A DNA stretch of 64,000 nt, taken from the NCBI RefSeq assembly GCF_029867415.1, contig NC_081186.1, positions 17,120,930 to 17,184,929 of the forward strand. The letters run 5' to 3'. Below are positions 10,068 through 21,157 of the stretch, piece after piece. Both the position numbers and the translations under genes were made by a program. The stretch is from Vicia villosa. Its lineage: Eukaryota; Streptophyta; Magnoliopsida; Fabales; Fabaceae. The stretch's first letter is position 1, and every line of letters starts with the position of its first letter. The notes under the pieces are model-generated. The model searched no databases and was not told the DNA's origin. It saw only the letters and a list, made by a program, of their open reading frames with translations.

Positions 10068-11538
10068 ACCTGGTGGAGAAGTCAAGTTTGGAGGAGATCA
10101 GAAGGGCAAGATTACCGGCTCTAGAACCATAAGTTTTGGTAACTCTCCTTCCATAACTAATGTACTTCTTGTAGAAGGATTAACACATAACTTATTGTCT
10201 ATAAGTCAATTAAGTGACAATGGTTATGATATAATCTTCAATCAAAAGTCTTGCAAGGCTGTAAGTTAGAAGGATGGCTCAATCCTATTTACAGGCAAGA
10301 GAAAGAACAACATCTATAAGATTGATCTTTCAGATCTTGAGAAGCAGAAGGTGACTTGCCTTATGTCTGTTTCTGAAGAGCAATGGGTCTGGCACAGAAG
10401 ATTAGGACATGCTAGTTTGAGAAAGATTTCTCAGATTAACAAACTAAATATGGTCAGAGGGCTCCCAAATCTGAAATATAAATCAGATGCTCTTTGTGAA
10501 GCATGTCAGAAAGGCAAGTTCTCCAAACCTGCATTCAAATCTAAGAATGTTGTCTCTTCCTCAAGGCCGTTAGAACTTCTGCATATTGATCTTTTTGGAC
10601 CAGTAAAAACAGCATCTATCAGAGGGAAGAAATATGGATTAGTCATCGTAGATGATTATAGCCGCTGGACATGGGTAAAGTTCTTAAAACACAAGGATGA
10701 GTCTCATTCAGTGTTCTTTGAATTCTGCACTCAGATCCAATCTGAGAAGGAGTGTAAAATCATAAAGGTCAGAAGTGATCATGGTGGCGAATTTGAGAAC
10801 AGATTCTTTGAGGAGTTCTTCAAATAAAATGGTATTGCCCATGATTTCTCTTGCCCTAGAACTCCACAGCAAAATGGAGTTGTAGAGCGAAAGAATAGGA
10901 CTCTGCAAGAAATGGCCAGAACCATGATCAATGAGACCAATATGGCTAAGCACTTCTGGGCAGAAGCAATAAACACTGCATGTTATATTCAGAATAGAAT
11001 CTCTATAAGACCTATTCTAAATAAGACTCCTTATGAATTGTGGAAGAACAGAAAGCCCAACATTTCATATTTTCATCCTTTTGGATGTGTGTGTTTTATT
11101 TTGAATACTAAAGATCATCTTGGTAAGTTTGATTCTAAGGCACAAAAATGTTTTCTTCTTGGATATTCTGAACGCTCTAAAGGCTACAGAGTATACAATA
11201 CTGAAACATTGGTTGTAGAAGAATCAATCAATATCAGGTTTGATGATAAGCTTGGTCGTGAAAAACCAAAGCAGTTTGAGAATTTTGCAGATATAGATAT
11301 TGTCATATCAGAAGCTGCAGAACCAAGAAGCAAAGCTCTAGAAGCTGAAAGTCTCAGAAGCAATGGATCAGAAGATCAAGTTGCTGCATCTTTAGAGAAT
11401 CTCAGGATTTATGAAGAGCCAACAGTCAGAAGATCATCTCGACTTTCATCAGCTCACTCAGAAGATGTGATCCTTGGAAAGAAAGATGATCCTATCAGAA
11501 CTAGATCTTTTTTAAAGAATGACTATCAGAAGCAGTGA
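9946..11538 (+). pseudogene. pol: SIRE pol, protease and integrase only, plus copy
   Basis: Frame opens after TAA at 9943-9945. The aspartic protease motif WYLDSGCSRHMTG lies near 9998, followed by a GAG-pre-integrase region with HRRLGHAS...C..C and an integrase core with HIDLFGP, RSDHGGEF and a PQQNGVVERKN glutamate. Two in-frame stops: TAG 10267-10269 (CAG in the minus copy) and TAA 10825-10827 (GAA there). The frame ends at 11538 in DNA that no longer matches the start of RT. The sequence passes directly to the non-coding segment before the extra ORF, so RT and RNase H (about 1.5-1.9 kb) were lost in one deletion near 11505-11540. Confidence 0.88.
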
Positions 11539-11942
11539 TCAGAATCAGAAGGTGTAAAGTCTATTCAGAACAACACAGCTGTCATCAATTAGTTTCTGAT
11601 GGTGAACACGTGTCTGTACGGTTAGTAAAAAGCGTGTAGAATCTGATGGGACGCCGTCCTAGGTAACTGTGTTAAATCATTTCTTTTACCACGTTCTCTC
11701 ACCTAACGTCACTCATCATTTAATGCAATTGATTTCTTTTGATTCTGTAACTGTTCATTCTCAAAGTTTTATTGCATTCTTTTTCAAATCCGTCTCTATA
11801 AATACATTTCAAATCTCAACGTTTATCTTTTTCGCTCCCATTCTCTCTTTCTTCTTGCATGCACTTTTGCAATCTTTTCAGTCTCTTCTCAAACCCTAAG
11901 CGCAAACCCAGAAATTGTTCTTCTAATTTCTGTTCTGATTCA
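11539..11942 (+). promoter_or_regulatory. Promoter-like leader of the SIRE extra ORF
   Basis: Contains CACGTG (11607-11612), CCTAGG (11659-11664) and CTATAAATA (11796-11804), about 140 bases before the ATG at 11943. The matching segment of the minus copy (17524-18015) keeps CACGTG (near 17832), CCTAGG followed by TAACTGTG (near 17784), and a TTTAAATA box (near 17633), although much of the rest has diverged. No splice or frame connection to pol is evident. An internal promoter is an inference. Confidence 0.5.
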
Positions 11943-14939
11943 ATGGCTGCCTCATCATCTCACAATGTTGGGTCATCTGTTCCTCTTCATCTTCAAGAAG
12001 AAGAAAATCAGCAAATCACTCCGGTCGTTGCCTGCTCCATTCCGAAGGAGGACTTGGAAGTTATCTGTGAACTCATGGTAGATTTTGATAGCATCGAAGA
12101 ACATGAATTTCATCTTAAAGAAGATATCATCTTTCAAGGATGGACTTCACTGTTTGCTGAGTTCTGTGGATCGGTCTACCCAGATCTTGTCAAGGAATTT
12201 TGGGTGCATGCAGTTGTTGCCCCTAAATCCATCTTGTCCTTCGTCCATGGGAAGTTTGTTGTTGTAACCGAGAACATCCTAAGAATGATGTTTGATCTGG
12301 GAAACCCTGAGGGGGCTTTTGAAATTGATCAAAGGGCTGATTGGGGAGTTGTGCTATCTACTCTCTAAGCAGATGTAAATAAAATAAAGAATGTCAAGGA
12401 CATGAGACACCTCTACAAAATCTGGACCAAGATTCTTCTTGGGTGTTTCTATCACAGGAAAGGAACACATGCTGCTGACTTCATCAACAATGAGCAGAAA
12501 TACATTCTGTATTGCATTGCTACTAAGAAGAAGGTTGATGTTATCTACATAATCTTCAATCACTTGTGGCATGCTGTGAAGGATTCCAGAAATGCCTTCA
12601 GAGTAAAAAATTGTACTATTATTCCTTTCGGAAGAATCATTACAAACCTTCTGGTTCACACCAAGGTTGTTGAGAATCTGGAAACTGAAGGTATTATCAA
12701 AGACTTTGCTGTCACAACTGGGAGTTGCTTGAATGCTCTCACTTTAAGGAAGATGAAGGTGATTGATACTATCATAAAAACCCCTCAACCTCTTACTGGA
12801 ACAAGAAGCAGAAGAGAACCTGTTCTAGCTGACTTTGAAACCTTCTTCAGAACTGAGGTACTGGGAGTCAGAACTAGGTATCTGAAGTCACTAGAAGAAG
12901 ATGAAGGAGTCAAAGGTCAAGAAAATGGTGCTCCTGCTAAAGTAGGCCGCAAGAAAACTTCTAGGGCTGCTGCCTCAGAAGATGTTTCAGAAGCTGCCCC
13001 TCAAGCTGCTGAAAAGAAGGAGAGAAGGACCAAAAGAAAATATGATCTTCCTTTTGTTAATCAGGTGAAGGTAGTTCAGAATATTGCTGCTACTACTGTT
13101 AAAGAAGTTGTTCCAGAAGAAGTCATTGCTGAAGTTGTTAAGGCTGTCTCAGTTGAATTTGAGAAAAATAAGAATGAAGCTGCTGAGAAAAAGAAAAAGA
13201 AGAAGTTGAATAAAAATGCTGAGAATGTGATAGTTGTTGAGAAGAAGAAAATCAGAAAAAGGAAGCTGATCATTAATGACTCCGATGAGGAAGAAGTTGT
13301 TCAAGAAGTTGTGAATCAGCAGGAAGAAATCTTACCAAGACCAACAACTCAAGCAGTTGAAGGTCAGAATGCTGTTGTAAATAAGAAGGAAGCTCTGGAA
13401 TCTGCTAGAAGGAGAGAAATCTCTCGTGGTAAGAAGATTGTTGAAGAGCAGAAGAGTAAGAAGCAGAAGAAGCAAGAGGCAGTGTTTGAAGCTGTTCAAA
13501 AGGTATCCAAAGGTATACGTCTCTGTGAACCTGATTCTATTCCTGCTTTACATTCAGAAGTTGCACCAATAGCGGTTGCCCTAACCCCTGAACCAGATAA
13601 AGCCCCATCAGAATCACCCATCAAAGTTCATGTTCTTACACCTCCCACTTCTCCTGTAACCAAAGTTCTTACTCCTCCTCCTTCACCCATTCCAGATGCT
13701 CCCATTCCTTCTCCTCCACCCTCAACTAAACCTACTTCTGACCAGGTTCTTAATAATCCTGTTCTGGATATACCTCCCCTACAAACTCTCTTTCCACCCC
13801 ATACAAATGTATCTATCTCTCAACCTCCTCCCCATGCCAACTATGAACCCACTCCTTCCACCTCTCTAAACAACCCAGGTGGTTCTGATCTTCCAGACTC
13901 TGCATCACATGAGCAATTGCTCCGTGATTGTAACTACACTCCCAAGCCTCGTCCAGAAGCTGAAATGGTAGTGTTAGACTCTGACAATGAAGCAAAATAT
14001 TCTTATAGGTTGGATAGAGAACCTCAACCCTATTCTATCCCTAACCCTGTCTCTTCACGAACCAAAATAAAATCCCGCCGTTTATACCCTATTGGTGTAA
14101 TTTTTAAAATGGTAAAGAGGAATCTCAGAAGAATCTTCGATACTATCAGAATTGCTGAATGTTCTGGCCTAAATGACGTTGCTATGCGCAAGTTCTGGAG
14201 AATCTTACGCAGAAAAGCAGATGCTTGTTTCATAGAACTTCAGGAAGCTTGTGTAGAAGCTGCTCCACAGCCTCGTGGAATTCTGAGAAGTTATGAAGAT
14301 TTCTGGTTTGCTCGTCTCGGAGGGAGATATATCTTTGAAGAGAAGAAATTTGTGGATGAATTAGAAGAAGCAAGAATTGCTGCTGCAATGGAAGCAAATC
14401 CTTGCAGGGAAATTGTGGTATGGAAGCCTCAATACCCTGTTCTGCTGGGAGATTTCAAGACTCTCTTTGACTTTCTGAGGGAAAATCCTTCTGCGGAAGA
14501 CCCAAGCTTGGTCATTCCAGAAGTTGTTGACCCACCAGAAGTTGAAGGACCTTCTGCCCCTAGGAATCTTGCTGCCATCCTTCAGGCACTTGAAGATGGA
14601 GATTCTGAGGTTCCAGCTACAGAATATGGAGATGCTTCTATGCAAGAAGCAGATGTTGAGGATCATGTTGCTGAATCTATTCCTGTTGAGGAAAATCAAG
14701 CAAATGATCTAACTATGGAAGCTGCAGATCACAATGCCATTCCTGTGAATAGAACTTGTGAAGCTTCTTCTGATGAACCTTCCCGTCTTGCAAGGACTCT
14801 GGAAGTTATTCAAAAGAACCAGGAAGAGCAAAGTTCAATCAACGCAGAATTTCGAGCTTTCATGGAAAGGCAGAATGAGAGCAACAGTGGGATTCATGAG
14901 ATGTTGGCCAAGATCATGTCGAAGCTAGGGTCATCTTAG
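11943..14939 (+). pseudogene. SIRE extra ORF (env-like position), plus copy, one stop
   Basis: About 998 codons from ATG 11943 to TAG 14937-14939, broken only by TAA at 12366-12368 (codon 142), with the same frame on both sides. Residues 1-250: globular, alignable with the minus copy (VYPDLVKEFWVHA against IYPALVKDFWAHA), possibly the 'putative plant transposon protein' domain. About 250-530: very Lys/Glu-rich, likely nuclear or RNA/DNA-contacting. About 540-680: Pro/Ser/Thr-rich. A second globular part begins near 690. The C-terminal 60 residues are coiled-coil-like. No signal peptide or clear membrane helix, so an envelope role is doubtful despite the position. Function unknown. Confidence 0.75.
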
Positions 14940-16043
14940 ATTGAGTCTTAGTTGTCTGTTTCTTTTTGCTTTGCTGCATCTGTTTTGTGCATCTTCTTTT
15001 GCTATCCTTTTGTACTTCTGTACTTCTGGTTTCTCTTTGAGCTTAAATGAAAATTATCTTTCTTCCATTTGTTTGTTTTTGTTTGTCATCTGAATCTTTT
15101 ATGTTTTTGATGTTATGACAAAAAGGGGGAGAAATATGTGATAAATGATCTGATTTAATTTTATCAGTTGCTGGGACTGGGAGAAAGGCTCCACATTTGT
15201 AACAGAACTTGCAAAAGTTCTATGTTTTTAAGTGTTGTATTGCAGGAAATTGAAGATCCTCTTTAAAGCTCAACATAAGAAGCAAAGAGATGAGGAAAAG
15301 CAATTCTATAAAGAATCAAGCTTTTGGAAATTGAAGCAAGCTGAGTGCTAGAAAGCTTCAAGATCAGAAGCAAGAAGGAAGAATGTTCAGATATTCTGAT
15401 GATAGAATATACTTTCATTTCTATTCCTTATATGTTCTGATGCATGTTTTTAGTTACAAAATATGCTCTGAAACATTATGTCTATTTGCTCTGATACATA
15501 TTATATGTTCTGAAACATATTCTATGTTCTGATTCATTCATGCTGACTTTTGTCGTTTAGTTTTGTTCTGTAACATTTCAGGATGTAGAGATGCTCTGAT
15601 GATGCTCTGATACATTCAACAATTTTCTGATACAATCTAGCATGCAATGATTCAAGAAGAAATTCAATCTCTGAAGCTGTCCTATGGAAGCAAGAATCAG
15701 AAGCTGTGAATACTCTGAAGATCTAGGAAATTCAAGTTCTGAAGCTGTCCTATGGAAGCAAGAATCAGAAGCTGTGAATGTTCTGAAGATCAAAGCATAT
15801 GTAAACGTCTCTACTGAAATACTCAGGGAAGTCTTTTATTTATAAAATTCTTCTAGTATTAATTTCAGGGGGAGATTATGCATCTCAGGGGGAGATTGTT
15901 AATCTCAGGGGGAGACATATTCACATGTTGTCTATATGCTTATGCTATAGCTGTGTGTAATTGTCTTTAGCCGTCTGTCCTTTCTGATCGCAAATTCATA
16001 TCATTTATGTATGTTTTTTTGTCATCATCAAAAAGGGGGAGAT
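14940..16043 (+). other. 3' UTR of plus-strand SIRE with multiple polypurine motifs
   Basis: Holds an internal AAAAAGGGGGAGA at 15120-15132, three CAGGGGGAGA copies at about 15867-15876, 15887-15896 and 15906-15915, and the terminal polypurine tract AAAAAGGGGGAGAT directly before the LTR (16030-16043). A segment with 'gaagctgtcctatggaagcaagaatcagaagctgtgaat' is tandemly duplicated (about 15671-15712 and 15738-15779). No gene seen. Confidence 0.75.
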
Positions 16044-17172
16044 TGTTAGAACAAGATTTGTTCTGATCAATATTCTTAGTTTTGATGATAACAAGGATAT
16101 GAATTGTGTATAAGATAATGTGGTACTCTAATACTATGCAATTTCCGTTTCAGGAATTATACAAAGAGTATGCACAAAATCAGCGAAAGAAGCACTGACT
16201 CAGAAGGTTCAGCATGCAACATCAGAACATGGTCTGGCAAGACATCAGAAGATGGTCAAGCAGAATCAGAACATGGGTCTATGGAAACATCAGAACTTGA
16301 GTTCAGAAACAGAAGCACTGAAGTTCTCATGGTATCACGCTCAGAAGCACTTCAAGGTCAGAAGACAAGAAGATGCTCTGCACCAAGCTGTTTGACTCTG
16401 ATGATATTCAAACATTGTATACACAAACATCAGATCAAAAGCAAGTACTAGATGGCAGGCTATGCTGACTGACAAAAGGAACGTTAGAAGCTATTAAATG
16501 CAACGTCAGTAGACACACCGGAAACAAGGCTCGAGGTAGTTGACAAAAGAGTGAAACATTAAATGCAATGCTGTACGGATTATGCAAAGCATTAAATGCT
16601 CCCAACGGTCATCTTCTCAAGTGCCTATAAATATGAAGTTTTGATGAGAAGCTATGTTACGAACTCTGAACCAACTTGCACATACGCTGTCAAATTCAAA
16701 AGCTCTCAAACTTCATCATCAAGCTCACTACATTGCTGTTGTAATATATTAGTGAGATTAAGCTTAAACTTTAAGAGAAATATCACAGTTGTGATTATAG
16801 CTTTTCAGAAGCATTGTAATACTCTTAGAATTTGTTTACATTAATTTGTAAAGGACTAGAGTGATCAGGGTGTTGATCAGTATACTCTAGCAAGTCTTAG
16901 CAGTTGTCTAAGCAGATTGTTCCTAGAGTGACCAGGTTGTGATCAGGATACTCTAGAAGACTTAGAGAGTCTCTAAGTGGAAAACCATTGTAATCAAGTG
17001 TGATTAGTGGATTAAATCCTCAGGTGAGGTAAATCACTCCAAGGGGGTGCACTGGAGTAGTTTAGTTAACAATGAACCAGGATAAAAATCATTGTGCAAA
17101 TTGTTTTTATCTTACAAGTTTTAAAGCTACACTTATTCAAACCCCCCTTTCTAAGTGTTTTTCTATCCTTCA
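16044..17172 (+). repeat. 3' LTR of plus-strand SIRE element
   Basis: TGTTAGAACA to CTATCCTTCA. Nearly identical to 6930-8065 apart from about 18 substitutions and the shorter C-run. Followed by the duplication GTACA (17173-17177) and the interrupted extra ORF of the minus SIRE copy. Confidence 0.93.
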
Positions 17173-17177
17173 GTACA

Positions 17178-17523
17178 ACTTCCTTATCAACTTCTCAGTA
17201 ATCATAACTTCATACCCTAACACGAAGGAGATGATTGCTGTTGGAGTAACCGTTGCATGAGCCCAAAAATCTTTCACAAGAGCCGGATAAATTGGTCCAA
17301 CCAATCTATCAAGATAGTTTGACCACCCTTGTGCCATTGTCTTTGCTTCAGGTTTGAAACCATGTGCTTTCAGATTTTCAAAGTCCACTAAAGACTCACA
17401 AAGAACTTCCATCTCTGCAGTAGGAATGGAGTAGGTCTTCAACGGAGCATACCCATGCTTGCTAAAAACCAGATGAGTGGAAGAAACTTCTGCTTGGCTT
17501 GAAGAACATGATGAAGTATTCAT
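17178..17523 (-). pseudogene. SIRE extra ORF, 5' half, minus copy
   Basis: Start taken at ATG 17523 (MNTSSCSSSQ), since the plus-copy protein starts alike (MAASSSHNVG), although an upstream in-frame ATG exists at 17547. About 115 residues are open to the insertion point, then the frame continues at 6924 after removal of the sister element and one GTACA. Shared motifs with the plus copy include the FENLKAHGF/FDSIEEHEF and PALVKDFWAHA/PDLVKEFWVHA stretches. Confidence 0.8.
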
Positions 17524-18015
17524 GGCAAAATGCTTAGTTACAGACACAAGCTAGGATTTATGCGATGAATGCAAAAAGAGAGGGACGAATGAAGAGAGAG
17601 AGTGAAAAAGATGAAATGAAGATGAAGAGGGGTATTTAAAAGATTGAATAAAATAAAAGAAAATAATAAATGCAATTTGGTTTAAATGAAATGATTACAG
17701 AAAAACATGACATCAATTTGCATTTAATGAGATATGACGTTAGGAGAGATAAAGTGACAAACTGAAATGATTTGCACAGTTACCTAGGTCGGCATCTCCT
17801 CAACTGCACGCATGCTTGTCCAAAAATAGTGAACACGTGTTCATTTTTTGGAAAGACTGGTGACAGCTGTTTTGCTTTAAAAGAGATTCTGAATCAACTT
17901 AGATAATGAAACGTTAGAAATAATAGAATCAGAACTTCTAATTGAACATTATCAGAACTTCTTATAAACACATAATCCCAACACATTTCGGAATTTAACC
18001 ATACATAAGATCTTC
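17524..18015 (-). promoter_or_regulatory. Leader between RNase H and extra ORF, minus SIRE
   Basis: Minus strand carries CACGTG (about 17832-17837), CCTAGG (17784-17789) and TTTAAATA (about 17633-17640), in the same order as in the plus copy. A pyrimidine-rich leader with repeated CTCTCT and CTTCATC lies just before the ATG. No coding frame. Confidence 0.45.
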
Positions 18016-19572
18016 TCATTCTGGGCATAAATCCATACTGATATTCTTCAGAATGAACTTAAATCTATCTTCAGCAAGGGGTTTTATAAAGATATCAGCC
18101 CATTGATGGTCTGTATCCACAAAGTTCAAAGAAAGAACACCCTTCTTAACATAGTCCCTAATAAAATGATGTTTAATCTCAATATGTTTAGCTTTGGAAT
18201 GTAAGATAGGATTCTTTGATAAACATATGGCAGAAGTATTATCACAGAAGATAGGAATGTTACTCTCATATATTTGATAATCTTCTAGCTGACTCTTCAT
18301 CTAGAGCATTTGTGTGCTACACCCAGCAGCAGCAACATTTTTTGCTTATGTTGTTGAGAGGGCAATGGTAGCTTGCTTCTTGCTGTACCAGGAGATCAAG
18401 TGACTTCCAAGAAATTGACAACTTCCAGAAGTACTCTTCCTTTCAATTCTATCTCCAGCATAGTCAGCATCACAAAATCCTACTAAGTTGTATTCTTTAG
18501 ATCTTCTGTAGACTAAACCAACATTAGTAGTACCTTTCAGATACCTCAGAATTCTCTTAACAGCAGTTAAGTGAGATTCTCTAGGATCTGATTGGAATCT
18601 AGCGCACAAACAAACACTGAATAGAATGTCAGGTCTAGAAGCAGTTAAATATAGAAGAGATCCAATCATACCTCTGTACAACTTCTGATCTACCTTCTTA
18701 CTTACCTCATCCTTACCTAGAACACACGTTGGATGCATAGGAGTTTTGGCTTCTTTGCTTTCAGAAAGATTAAACTTCTTCAGAAGTTCTTTCACATACT
18801 TCGTTTGATGAACATAAGTTCCATCAGAAGTTTGATTGATTTGAATCCCAAGAAAATACTTGAGTTCACCCATCATACTCATTTCAAATTCAGCCTGCAT
18901 AGACTTAGCAAACTCCTTTCCAAGTGAAGCATTAGATGTTCCAAAAATAATATCATCAACATAAATTTGACAAATTAAAATGTACTTCTTAGACGTTTTA
19001 CAGAAGAGAGTCGTATCCACTTGTCCTCTAGTGAAACCATTGTTCAGAAGGAAAGAACTTAGTCTTTCATACCAAGCTCTAGGAGCTTGCTTCAACCCAT
19101 ACAATGATTTCTTAAGTTTGAAAACATGTTTTGGAGACTTAGAGTCTTCAAAACCAGGAGGTTGGTGGACATAGACTTCCTCATCTATATAACCGTTTAA
19201 GAAAGCACTCTTAACATCCATCTGATATAAAGTGATGTTATGTTGAGTGGCAAAAGAAATTAATAAGAGAATAGATTCTAACATGGCCACTGGTGCAAAG
19301 GTTTCTGTATAGTCAATTCCTTCTTGTTGACTATAACCCTGAGCCACCAGTCTGGCTTTGTTTCTTACCACTTCTCCCTTCTCACTAAGCTTGTTTATGA
19401 AAACCCACTTAGTACCAATGATGTTGAATCCTCTTGGTATAGGAACCAAGTCCCATACATCATTCCTTGTAAACTGATTTAGTTCTTCTTGCATGGCAAT
19501 TATCCAGTCTGGATCTTCTAAAGCTTGATCAATCGAAGTTGGCTCGATGAAATAAACAAGACCTAATTGACA
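18016..19572 (-). pseudogene. pol: SIRE pol, reverse transcriptase and RNase H, minus copy
   Basis: RT frame from about 19572 to 18346. It begins with a normal copia RT entry (MQEELNQFTRNDVWDLVP), has the QMDVKSAFLNG catalytic Asp and the YVDDIIFG motif, and reaches RNase H (ADYAGD, ISWYSKKQATIALST). There TAA (18346-18348) and then TAG (near 18301-18303) break the frame at the RNase H catalytic Glu region. RNase H resumes to 18016 with the IFCDNTSAICLSKNP Asp and a HFIRD segment. In-frame TAA at 19573-19575 separates it from integrase. RT itself looks intact over 382 residues, but the polyprotein is not. Confidence 0.88.
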
Positions 19573-20752
19573 TTATGCATTGTTCTTAAGGAATGCTCTT
19601 GTTCTGATAGGATCATCTTTATTTCCAAGGATCACATCTTCTGAGTGAGCTGAGGTGAGTTTAGAAGATCTTCTGACTGTTGGCTCTTCAGAAATCCTGA
19701 GATTCTCTAAAGATGCAGCAACTTGATCTTCTGATCCTTTGCTTCTGAGACTTTCAGCTTCTGAAACTTTGCTTCTTGGTTCTTCAGCTTCTGATATATC
19801 AATATCTATATCTGCAAAATTCTCAAACTGCTTTGGCTTTTCAAGACCAAGCTTATCATCAAATCTGATATTGATTGATTCTTCTACAACCAATGTTTCA
19901 GTGTTGTATACTCTGTAGCCTTTGGAGCATTCAGAATATCCAAGAAGGAAACATTTTTGTGCCTTAGAATCAAACTTACCAAGATGATCTTTAGTATTCA
20001 GAATAAACACACACACATCCAAAAGGATGAAAATATGAAATGTTGGGCTTTCTGTTCTTCCACAATTCATAAGGAGTCTTATTTAAAATAGGTCTTATGG
20101 AGATTCTATTCTGAATATAACATGCAATGTTTATTGCTTCTGCCCAGAAGTGCTTAGCCATATTGGTCTCATTGATCATGGTTCTGGCCATTTCTTACAG
20201 AGTCCTATTCTTTCGCTCTACAACTCCATTTTGCTGTGGAGTTCTAGGGCAAGAGAAATCATGGGCAATACAATTTTCTTTGAAGAACTCCTCAAAGAAT
20301 CTGTTCTCAAATTCACCACCATGATCACTTTTGACCTTTATGATTTTGCACTCTTTCTCAGATTGAATCTGAGTGCAGAATTCAAAGAACACTGAATGAG
20401 ACTCATCCTTGTGTTTTAAGAACTTTACCCATGTCCAGCGGCTATTATCATCTACGATGACTAATCCATATTTCTTCCCTCTGACAGATGCTGTTTTGAC
20501 TGGGCCAAACAGATCAATGTGCAAAAGTTCTAACGGCCTTGAGGAAGAGACAACATTCTTAGATTTGAATGCAGGTTTGGAGAACTTGCCCTTCTGACAT
20601 GCTTCACAAAGAGCATCTGATTTGTATTTCAGATTTGGGAGTCCTCTGGCCAGATTTAGTTTGTTAATCTGAGAAATCTTTCTCAAACTAGCATGTCCTA
20701 ATCTTCTGTGCCAGACCCATTGCTCTTCAGAAACAGACATAAGACAAGTCAC
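19573..20752 (-). pseudogene. pol: SIRE pol, integrase, minus copy
   Basis: GAG-pre-integrase HRRLGHAS and CEAC zinc ligands near the start (about 20700-20590), then HIDLFGP, KSDHGGEF and PQQNGVVERKN, the D-D-E residues of the integrase core. TAA at 20195-20197 (CAA in the plus copy). A frame change falls inside a GTGTGTGTG run near 20008-20016, one base longer than in the plus copy. The tail to 19573 is Ser/Glu-rich as in the sister. Confidence 0.88.
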
Positions 20753-20755
20753 CTT

Positions 20756-21157
20756 CTACTTCTCAAGATCACAAAGATCAATCTTATAAATGTTGTTCTT
20801 TCTCTTTCCTTTAAATAGGATTAAGCCATCCTTCTGACTTACAACCTTGCAATACTTTTGATTGAAGATTATATCATAACCATTGTCACTTAATTGACTT
20901 ATGGATAATAAGTTATGCGTTAATCCTTCTACAAGAAATACATTAGTTATGGAAGGAGTGTTACCAATACTTATGGTTCCAAAGCCAATAATCTTGCCCT
21001 TCTGATCTCCTCCAAACTTGACTTCTCCACCAGATTTAAGCACCAGGTCTTGGAACATAGACCTTCTTCCCGTCATGTGTCGCGAGCACCCAGAGTCCAG
21101 GTACCATGACATTTTGTGCTTTGTCTTCTTTGCTGCCAAGGATATCTGCAACAGCAA
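20756..21157 (-). pseudogene. pol: SIRE pol, protease, minus copy
   Basis: Frame lies +1 to gag and overlaps its last 120 bases. Active-site motif WYLDSGCSRHMTG (DSG) is intact and the flap-like region ITNVFLVEGLTHNLLSISQL is present. Ends at TAG 20756-20758, where the plus copy has CAG and continues into integrase. Confidence 0.85.

Larger units (their letters stand above)
6930..17172 (+). mobile_element. SIRE/Maximus-type Ty1/copia element, plus strand, RT/RNase H deleted
   Basis: 10,243 bp, flanked by GTACA (6925-6929 and 17173-17177). LTRs 6930-8065 and 16044-17172 differ at about 18 substitutions by eye (near 1.6%), so it is fairly young. Order: LTR, tRNA-Met PBS, gag, protease, integrase, a gap where RT and RNase H should be, a large extra ORF (11943-14939), 3' UTR, polypurine tract, LTR. 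The minus SIRE copy keeps RT/RNase H at 18016-19572, which fixes what was lost. The element therefore could move only with enzymes from relatives. It landed inside the extra ORF of the minus SIRE copy. Confidence 0.9.

Noticed and set aside
9750..10085. Minus-strand 111-codon frame, also at 21018-21353 on the plus strand
   Set aside because: Antisense of the gag/protease overlap in both SIRE copies; conserved only because the sense strand is.
12402..14939. Reading the extra SIRE ORF as a true envelope gene
   Set aside because: No signal peptide, membrane anchor or cleavage site seen; only its position is env-like.
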